Shown here piece after piece: positions 55,398 through 64,000 of a stretch of 64,000 bases of DNA. The position numbers were made by a program, and so were the translations under genes. The stretch comes from Pusillimonas caeni (lineage in GTDB: Bacteria; Pseudomonadota; Gammaproteobacteria; Burkholderiales; Burkholderiaceae_B). The DNA lies in contig NZ_PDUW01000002.1 of the NCBI RefSeq assembly GCF_003545815.1, forward strand, positions 186,001 through 250,000, read 5' to 3'. The notes beneath the pieces are model-generated. The model worked only from the letters and a program-made list of their open reading frames with translations. It made no database searches and was not told the DNA's origin. Every line of letters begins with the position of its first letter. Within the stretch, counting starts at the first letter, position 1.

Positions 55398-56633
55398 ATG
55401 ACCTTGTATCCCGAAAACGTATTGCTCCCTACGAAGCATTTGCGCGTGTTCCATAAAGTGGCGCGGCTGGCCAGCATGTCCAAGGCGGCTGAGGAACTGC
55501 GCCGCGCGCCCTCGGCCGTGGCTCACTCCATCCGGCAGCTTGAGCTGTCCCTTGGCGCTACGCTCTTCGAGCGTACCGCGAGGGGAATGATGCTGACAGA
55601 GGCCGGCAAGATTCTTGTCAAGCGCGTTGAGTGCGCCTTCGAGGAAATGCAGACGGTGCGCGCCAAGCTCGACGAAATGCATCGCGATACGGACGGAGCC
55701 AGGCTGCATGACCCGCCCATTTTCTCGCTGGCGGTCAACGAACGCCGCCTTGCCGTTCTGATCGCTTTTTCAAAGCGCAAGCACATGGGCGAGGTGGCCA
55801 AGCAGATGCAGATATCGCAGCCTGCCGTCAGCATGGCTCTGCGTGACCTGGAAGGCAGTACGGGACTGATGCTGTTTGATCGTTCTACGCCGGTGGTGCG
55901 CTTGACGTCGGCGGGCGAGTTGCTGCTGATGCACCTGAAACGCGCCCTGGTGCAGTTGCGCCTGGCCTTCGCCGAGATCGCGGCGCTGAACGGCGTCATG
56001 GAAGGCCACGTGCTCGTGGGGGCCCTGCCTTTCGGCCGGGCGCATATTCTGCCCACCGCCATCGCCCGCATACACAAAAAGTACCCGTTGCTGCATTTCA
56101 CCACTATAGAAGGGCCATTCGAAACGCTGGCAAACGCCTTATGGTGCGGCGACCTGGACCTGATCCTGGGCTCGATGCCGCCGGTGGAGCACTATTCAGA
56201 CCTGGTGCGCGAAGAAATCTTCGGCGACCGTATGGCCGTAATCGTCAGGGCGGATCATCCGTTGGTGAACAGTGGTGTGCCGTCAATGTCCCAGCTGCTC
56301 GCAAGCTATTGGGTATTGCCCATCCAGGGTACTCCTACACGAGAGGTGCTGAACACCATATTCGAAACACTCGGCATATCCGAACCTCGCGTGGCGGTAG
56401 AATCGTCGGACCTTTCCGTGATTCGCGGCCTGCTGTTCAATAGCGACATGATCACCGTGGCTTCGCAACATCTGTTCGAGCCCGAGATCAGATCGGGTTT
56501 ACTGGCGGCGCTGCCTGTCGAACTGCCACAGATACGGCGACCCATCGGCATCCTTCGCCGAAAACAAGATCACTCATCTCCCGGGGCTCAATTGCTGATC
56601 GAGGAAATCCGCTCGATACATACGACGAGCTGA
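55398..56633 (+). CDS. LysR-type regulator with two tandem HTH domains
   Basis: A 411-residue protein, about 110 residues longer than a normal LysR regulator. The extra length is a second LysR DNA-binding unit. The first spans residues 14-72 (LRVFHKVARLASMSKAAEELRRAPSAVAHSIRQLE, LFERTARGMMLTEAG); the second spans 116-174 (LAVLIAFSKRKHMGEVAKQMQISQPAVSMALRDLE, LFDRSTPVVRLTSAGE). A single effector domain follows from about residue 200. Both HTH units keep the conserved core, so both could bind DNA. It is divergent from the isochorismatase-like gene and flanked by the binding protein and Rieske oxygenase, its probable targets. Confidence 0.87.
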   Translation: MTLYPENVLLPTKHLRVFHKVARLASMSKAAEELRRAPSAVAHSIRQLELSLGATLFERTARGMMLTEAGKILVKRVECAFEEMQTVRAKLDEMHRDTDGARLHDPPIFSLAVNERRLAVLIAFSKRKHMGEVAKQMQISQPAVSMALRDLEGSTGLMLFDRSTPVVRLTSAGELLLMHLKRALVQLRLAFAEIAALNGVMEGHVLVGALPFGRAHILPTAIARIHKKYPLLHFTTIEGPFETLANALWCGDLDLILGSMPPVEHYSDLVREEIFGDRMAVIVRADHPLVNSGVPSMSQLLASYWVLPIQGTPTREVLNTIFETLGISEPRVAVESSDLSVIRGLLFNSDMITVASQHLFEPEIRSGLLAALPVELPQIRRPIGILRRKQDHSSPGAQLLIEEIRSIHTTS

Positions 56634-56639
56634 ACGAGC

Positions 56640-56696
56640 CGAACGCAGCCGCTGCAGGCGGCCGCGTTCGCAGAGACAGCGGCGGAAGCCGCTTTA
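56640..56696. terminator. two consecutive hairpins between convergent LysR and binding-protein genes
   Basis: A 13-bp stem with one mismatch (56640-56652 with 56658-56670, 5-base loop) is followed by a perfect 6-bp stem AGCGGC/GCCGCT with a GGAA tetraloop (56678-56693) and TTTAA. The second hairpin reads as a short rho-independent terminator for the LysR gene. Confidence 0.65.
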
Positions 56697-57854
56697 ACCT
56701 TCCGGGTTCTTGAAATTCGCCACCTTGTCGAATTCCACGTTGTACATTTGGCCATCGACGTTCTCGACGCGCCGTATGTAGACATTCTGGATGATGTCCC
56801 GTGTATCAGGGTCTATGCTGATGGGTCCCCGGGGGCTTTCCCAGCTCATGCCCTTCATGGCGTCGAGCAGGCGTTTTCCCGTGGCTTCGCCCCCCGTTTT
56901 TTTCAGCGACTCGTAAATCAGGTGCATGGCGTCATATGCCCCCACCGACATGGAATTAGGCAGCTCGCCGTTCGAGAGTTTCAGAAATTCGGCGACGTAT
57001 GCCTTGTTGGTCGCCGAGTCATGGGCGGCGGAGTAATGCATCGATGACACGACGCCCTGTGCCTCGGGCCCCATGGATTGCAGCAAGTCGTCTTCGAGCA
57101 GGCCGCCCTGGGCGATCAGCCTGATGCCCGAGGCCGACAGGCCCTTGTCCGCGAACTGTTTCATGAGCGCGGCGCCCGGCCCGGACGGTACGAAGATGAA
57201 CACGGCGTCGGGCCGGCTGTCTTTGACGCGCTGGAGGAATGGCGCGAAGTCCGGGTTTTGCAGCGGTATGCGAACAGAATCGATGACCTCTCCACCCGCC
57301 TCGGCAAAGCGCTTGACGAATGTCTTCTCGGCATCGTGTCCCGGTCCATAGTCGGAAACCAGCGTGGTTACTTTCTTGATGTCGTTCTTCGCCGCCCAGT
57401 CGGCCAAGGGAGCCGTGGTTTGGGGCAGGGCTTGCGAGGTCCTGACGATATAGTCGGATTTCTTGACAATTGCGGACGTGCCGGCAGCGGTAACAATCAT
57501 GGGTGTCGCCGACTGGGTCGCCAGGGGAGCGACGGCAAAGGCGGCTGGAGTCAGTCCAAATCCCGCCAGCACATCTACTTTTTCTTTTACGAGCAACTCC
57601 TGCGCGAGCCGCTTCGCCACCTCGGGCTGAACGCCGCCGTCATCCTTGATGATGACTTCGATCTTCCGGCCCGCAGCTTCGTTTCCATGTTGCCTCATGT
57701 ACAAATCAATCGCGATCTGCGATTGATGGCCGACCATGGCGAAGGGCCCCGTCATAGGAATGATGAAGCCGACCTTGAAGGATTCCGCTGCCTGCGCGAG
57801 CCCGGCGAAAGCCATGCATGAAACTGCCAGCACCAACTGATGAATTATTTTCAT
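56694..57854 (-). CDS. ABC transporter substrate-binding protein, branched-chain amino acid/aromatic type
   Basis: A 386-residue periplasmic binding protein (Peripla_BP_6). The signal peptide ends at AQAAE (about residue 23). The mature part begins FKVGFIIPMTGPFAMVGHQSQIAIDLY; GFGLTPAAFAVAPLATQSATP and SDYIVRTSQALPQTTAPLADW belong to the subgroup that often carries aromatic acids. No permease or ATPase genes are adjacent. It is 93 bases downstream of the Rieske oxygenase gene on the same strand and probably binds the compound that enzyme attacks. Confidence 0.87.
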   Translation of the reverse strand: MKIIHQLVLAVSCMAFAGLAQAAESFKVGFIIPMTGPFAMVGHQSQIAIDLYMRQHGNEAAGRKIEVIIKDDGGVQPEVAKRLAQELLVKEKVDVLAGFGLTPAAFAVAPLATQSATPMIVTAAGTSAIVKKSDYIVRTSQALPQTTAPLADWAAKNDIKKVTTLVSDYGPGHDAEKTFVKRFAEAGGEVIDSVRIPLQNPDFAPFLQRVKDSRPDAVFIFVPSGPGAALMKQFADKGLSASGIRLIAQGGLLEDDLLQSMGPEAQGVVSSMHYSAAHDSATNKAYVAEFLKLSNGELPNSMSVGAYDAMHLIYESLKKTGGEATGKRLLDAMKGMSWESPRGPISIDPDTRDIIQNVYIRRVENVDGQMYNVEFDKVANFKNPEG

Positions 57855-57947
57855 TTTTGTCCCTTCTGGGCACCGGCCGGCAAGGGGCGGGCGCATGTTT
57901 TCTATTGCCGCGGGTGTCTGCGGCTTTTTTACATCCTTCGAACGGAA

Positions 57948-58994
57948 TCAAGCTTCCTCCATGGCCTCTTCACGTTCCGATCGGATCATCTTGTCGATGA
58001 TCCTCCGGGCCTGCACGCCGCCGGTGTCGATATTCAGCATGAGAAGCTTGCGGTCGGGGTGGCTTTGTATATTGCGTTGCTGCGCCTCGAGAACGTCGAG
58101 GTCCTGGTGGAAGATTCTTCCCTGGTCTTCACGAATGGCCTCCGTCAGCGCTGCATCGTCGATCTTGTAGTTGCGGGCCATTCCCCAGAAATACCAGTGT
58201 GATGTTTCGGTTTCGGGGGTAATGAAATCGACCACCGTGGACGATGCTTTGTACTGGGGGTCGGCTTCGTAGCCCCCCTTGCCCGCAAGCGCCACTCCCA
58301 CATCGATCATGATGTGGCTGGGGGGCGTGAACCGCGAGACCTGCCAGCGGTCGACCGGCTGCTGGTCCGGCAGGCCGTTTGCTCGCAGGGCGGCCTGCCA
58401 ATGAGGCGGAGCAATGATATTGTTCATGTAGCGGCTGGTGATCACCATGTCTCCGTCCGTGGTGGTGTTGACGGGGGCAAGGTCGATCTCGGGCTGGCCG
58501 ATGCTTCCGGCATGTACATAGGCCTCGTGGGTGAGGTCCATAAGATTGTCGATCATGAGGCGGTAATCGCAGCCGATGTGGTACAGGCCGCCGTCGTATA
58601 CCCACTTGCGGTTGTCGCACCACTCGAATGTGGGCACCAGCGACTCCTGGGCTTTTTCGGCTTCGCCGGGCCATACCCATAAAAAGCCGTATCGCTCCAC
58701 GACCGGGTAGCTTTTGATACACGGAAACCCCTGGATGCGCTGCATGGGCATGGACACGGGCTTGCCGTCGCAGCCCATCACGAGGCCATGGTAACCGCAG
58801 ACGAGGTTGCCGGCTTCGACGTAGCCCAGGGAGAGGGCGGCTCCGCGGTGGGGACAAAAATCTTCAACGGCACAGACTTTGTTGTCCAACCCGCGGTAGA
58901 AGGCTATTTTCTCTCCGCATATTTGACGGCCCAGAGGCTTGGCTTCGACCTCTTCGGATCTTGCTGCGACATACCAGGTGTTCTTCGGAAACAT
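57948..58994 (-). CDS. Rieske non-haem iron oxygenase, vanillate O-demethylase (VanA) type
   Basis: A 348-residue oxygenase component. The Rieske cluster ligands are C47, H49, C66 and H69 (CPHRGAALSLG, CGYHG). The mononuclear iron site has D153, H156 and H161 in NLMDLTHEAYVHAGSIG, as in VanA-like aryl-ether demethylases. It would O- or N-demethylate or hydroxylate an aromatic ring. The required reductase (VanB-like) is absent nearby, so electrons must come from a partner encoded elsewhere. It is the first gene of a two-gene minus-strand unit with a binding protein. Confidence 0.87.
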   Translation of the reverse strand: MFPKNTWYVAARSEEVEAKPLGRQICGEKIAFYRGLDNKVCAVEDFCPHRGAALSLGYVEAGNLVCGYHGLVMGCDGKPVSMPMQRIQGFPCIKSYPVVERYGFLWVWPGEAEKAQESLVPTFEWCDNRKWVYDGGLYHIGCDYRLMIDNLMDLTHEAYVHAGSIGQPEIDLAPVNTTTDGDMVITSRYMNNIIAPPHWQAALRANGLPDQQPVDRWQVSRFTPPSHIMIDVGVALAGKGGYEADPQYKASSTVVDFITPETETSHWYFWGMARNYKIDDAALTEAIREDQGRIFHQDLDVLEAQQRNIQSHPDRKLLMLNIDTGGVQARRIIDKMIRSEREEAMEEA

Positions 58995-59188
58995 GGGCTC
59001 CTCCTATTCGGTGCTCAAGGGGCCGCGGATCGCGAGCGCGGATGGCCCCACACAGTGAAGTTGCCACCAGTCTCGCATGAAAGGTTCCTTGCAAGGCACC
59101 TATAATGCTTCTAACGGTCGCCAATTTTTTTATACGAATGCAGGCGTGCCGTTCTTCTCTTCTGGAGGCGGGGCAGCGGGCCGTGCCT

Positions 59189-62035
<2,847 letters not shown>

Positions 62036-62163
62036 CAGGTTCAAGTCTTTGAAAGGCCAACTTGTTACTATAGCGCGCCGAGGCGATTCGCGTGGTGTGC
62101 CTGGACCGCGCCCGCCCGGCGGGGAGCCGGGCGGCTCCCGATGCGCAGGCTTGTTTATACTTG

Positions 62164-63393
62164 ATGGTTATGTCCAGCCACCCCCTTCCGTCGGGATCGA
62201 TGCAACCCGCCAAACTGAAACTTACTCCCACCGAGCGGCGCGCCAGCATCATGCTTTCGCTGCTGTTCGCCTCGCGCATGCTGGGGCTGTTCCTGCTGAC
62301 CCCCATCTTTGCCGTGGCGGCGCTGTCCGTGCCCGGGGGCGACAATGCGGCCAAGGTCGGCATCGCGCTGGGCGCCTATGGCCTGACCCAGGCTTTTTTG
62401 CAGATTCCGCTGGGCATGGCGTCCGATCGCTACGGCCGCCGCGCCGTCATCGTCTTCGGCATGCTCCTGTTCACGGCGGGGGGCGTCATATGCGCCCTGG
62501 CCAGCGACATCGACTGGATCATCGCCGGCCGCGTGGTCCAGGGCCTGGGCGCCGTGTCGGCGGCCATCACCGCCTGGATCGCCGATGCCACCCGACCCGA
62601 AGTGCGCACGCGGGCCATGGCGATGGTGGGCGGCTCGATAGGTATTTCCTTTGCGGCCTCGCTGGTGCTTTCCCCCTTGCTGGTGGGCGAGTTCGGGCTG
62701 TCGGGCCTGTTCTGGGCCATCAGCCTGCTGGGCTTTGTCTGTCTGTTCATCGCCGCGGCCCTGGTGCCTTCGGCGCCCCGCATCGAAAAGCCCATCGTCC
62801 AGGCCAGGCCGCGCGACGTGCTGCGGCATCCGGGCCTTCTGCGCCTGAATTTCGGCGTATTCTGCCTGCACTTCATCCTGATGGCCCTCTTCATGGTGGC
62901 GCCGGGCCTGCTTTCCAGCCTGGGCGGCTACGATTCGGCCCACCTGTGGGAGGTCTACCTGCCGGTGATCCTGCTGTCCTTCATATTGATGGTGCCGGCC
63001 GTGTTCTACACCGAGACCCGGCGCGTCCACAAAGTGGCCCTGGAGGTCGCCGTGGCCGGCCTGGCCGTGGTGCTGGCCCTGATGCCGCTGGCCAGCCACA
63101 ATTTCTACACGCTGGTCGTGCTGTTCGTGGGTTTTTTCATCGCCTTCAACATTCTGGAGGCCCTGCAGCCCTCGCTGGTGTCGCGCGTGGCGCCGGTGGA
63201 ATACAAGGGGCTTGCCCTGGGTTTCTACAATACGGCGCAGTCCCTCGGCGTCTTTGCCGGCGCGGCATTGGGAGGCGTGATCAGCGCCCGCGGCGACGCC
63301 AGCAAGGTCTTCCTGCTGGCCGCCGCCCTGGCCTTCGTGTGGTTTTTGACCGCGCGGGGATTCCGGTCGGGGCCCACCGGGCAACAGAGCTGA
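62164..63393 (+). CDS. major facilitator superfamily transporter, YajR/DHA1-like
   Basis: A 409-residue membrane protein with 12 predicted transmembrane helices. Motif A ([16 protein letters not shown]) lies in the loop between helices 2 and 3, and [17 protein letters not shown] opens helix 1. [28 protein letters not shown] is typical of drug:H+ antiporter type 1 and YajR-like proteins. Substrate unknown. The position divergent from uvrA is common in betaproteobacteria. Starts at 62164 and 62170 are equally possible. It ends 3 bases before the convergent livF. Confidence 0.85.
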   Translation: MVMSSHPLPSGSMQPAKLKLTPTERRASIMLSLLFASRMLGLFLLTPIFAVAALSVPGGDNAAKVGIALGAYGLTQAFLQIPLGMASDRYGRRAVIVFGMLLFTAGGVICALASDIDWIIAGRVVQGLGAVSAAITAWIADATRPEVRTRAMAMVGGSIGISFAASLVLSPLLVGEFGLSGLFWAISLLGFVCLFIAAALVPSAPRIEKPIVQARPRDVLRHPGLLRLNFGVFCLHFILMALFMVAPGLLSSLGGYDSAHLWEVYLPVILLSFILMVPAVFYTETRRVHKVALEVAVAGLAVVLALMPLASHNFYTLVVLFVGFFIAFNILEALQPSLVSRVAPVEYKGLALGFYNTAQSLGVFAGAALGGVISARGDASKVFLLAAALAFVWFLTARGFRSGPTGQQS

Positions 63394-63396
63394 CCG

Positions 63397-64000
63397 TCAA
63401 TCCTGCTGGACCGCGACGCCCATGCCCAGATAGGCCTGCTGCACGTAGTCGCTTTTGAGCAGCGCGGCGCTGGCGCCCTCCAGCACCAGTTTGCCGGTTT
63501 CGATCACATAGGCGCGATCCGATATCTCGAGGGCGAGCGCGGCGTTCTGCTCGACCAGCAGCACGGTGATGCCCGATCGGTGGATGTCCCGGATGAGGTC
63601 CATGGTGCGGTCTATCATGATGGGCGCCAAGCCGAGCGATGGCTCGTCCAGGATCAGCATGCGGGGATTCGACATCAGGGCGCGTCCGATGGCGACCATC
63701 TGCTGTTCTCCTCCGCTCAATGTGCCGGCATGTTGCTGGCGACGCTCGTGCAGCCGCGGATACAGATCGTAAATGCGCTGTAGTTCGTCCTTCAGCTTCC
63801 GCTTGTGGCGATGGACGTAGCCGCCGAGCAGCAGATTGTCTTCCACGCTCATGAAGGGCCACACTTTGCGCCCTTCGGGGCTATGCGAGATGCCTCGGCT
63901 GACGATGGCGGAAGGGGGCCGGCCGTGTATGTCCTCTTCATAGAAGCGTATCCGGCCCCGCACGGGCTTGATCAGGCCCGAGATGGTCCGCAACGTGGTG
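63397..64000 (-). CDS. livF: branched-chain amino acid ABC transporter ATPase LivF, C-terminal part (cut by window edge)
   Basis: The last 200 codons of an ATPase of the LivF type. The signature LSGGEQQMVAIGRALMSNPRMLILDEPSLGLAP, GISHSPEGRKVWPFMSVEDNLLLGGY and the D-loop/H-loop LLVEQNAALAL are present; the Walker A motif lies beyond the window edge. It energises uptake by a LivHM-type permease. This is the only liv membrane-complex gene in the window and could serve the orphan binding proteins at 27980, 38758 and 56694. Confidence 0.9.
   Translation of the reverse strand, partial: TTLRTISGLIKPVRGRIRFYEEDIHGRPPSAIVSRGISHSPEGRKVWPFMSVEDNLLLGGYVHRHKRKLKDELQRIYDLYPRLHERRQQHAGTLSGGEQQMVAIGRALMSNPRMLILDEPSLGLAPIMIDRTMDLIRDIHRSGITVLLVEQNAALALEISDRAYVIETGKLVLEGASAALLKSDYVQQAYLGMGVAVQQD

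Overview
The window looks like chromosomal DNA of a GC-rich betaproteobacterium, most likely Burkholderiales/Alcaligenaceae (Bordetella, Achromobacter or Pusillimonas-like). This rests on the ribosomal protein sequences, a system II cytochrome c maturation locus beside a cytochrome c4, the cyaY/lptM/lysA neighbourhood, and many solute-binding proteins without permeases. Housekeeping blocks alternate with accessory catabolic blocks. No tRNA, rRNA, CRISPR array or insertion sequence was recognised.

Layout. 1-3.4 kb: the start of a gentisate 1,2-dioxygenase, two LysR regulators and a maleate isomerase, consistent with gentisate -> maleylpyruvate -> maleate -> fumarate. 3.4-16.2 kb: a long minus-strand block of about 12 kb. 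It reads TetR regulator, sugar-type ABC importer (TorT-like binding protein, double ATPase, permease), a split PEP-synthase-like dikinase pair that resembles phenylphosphate synthase subunits 1 and 2, a four-gene molybdenum hydroxylase set (FAD subunit, CoxG-like protein, 2Fe-2S subunit, Mo subunit) and an HD-domain protein. This is the best candidate for an undescribed pathway: import, ATP-dependent phosphotransfer, then Mo-dependent hydroxylation or oxidation of an unknown, probably aromatic, substrate. 16.7-25.7 kb: the spc and alpha ribosomal operons (rplN to rplQ, with secY, infA, rpmJ and rpoA). The S10 operon is not immediately upstream.

25.8-32.6 kb: a small beta-propeller protein with an unusual two-winged-helix regulator, a branched-chain-type binding protein, an arylformamidase-like hydrolase, cutA and dsbD. 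32.6-38.6 kb: hemB, engB, cytochrome c4, resB and ccsB; a strong terminator ends 5 bases before the resB start. 38.7-47.3 kb: another binding protein, then lysA. lysA is separated from its usual partner lptM by a 5.3 kb catabolic block (TRAP binding protein, amidohydrolase, ornithine-cyclodeaminase-like protein, class IV aminotransferase, LysR regulator); cyaY follows. 47.3-52.7 kb: mrcA, aroK, aroB and dgt. 52.9-59.0 kb: a second aromatic-type block with a 3-hydroxyanthranilate dioxygenase-like cupin, metallo-beta-lactamase-fold hydrolase, isochorismatase-like hydrolase, a LysR regulator with two HTH domains, a binding protein and a VanA-like Rieske oxygenase. 59.2-64 kb: uvrA, an MFS transporter and the end of livF.

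All identifications come from reading protein motifs and gene order; no database search was run.
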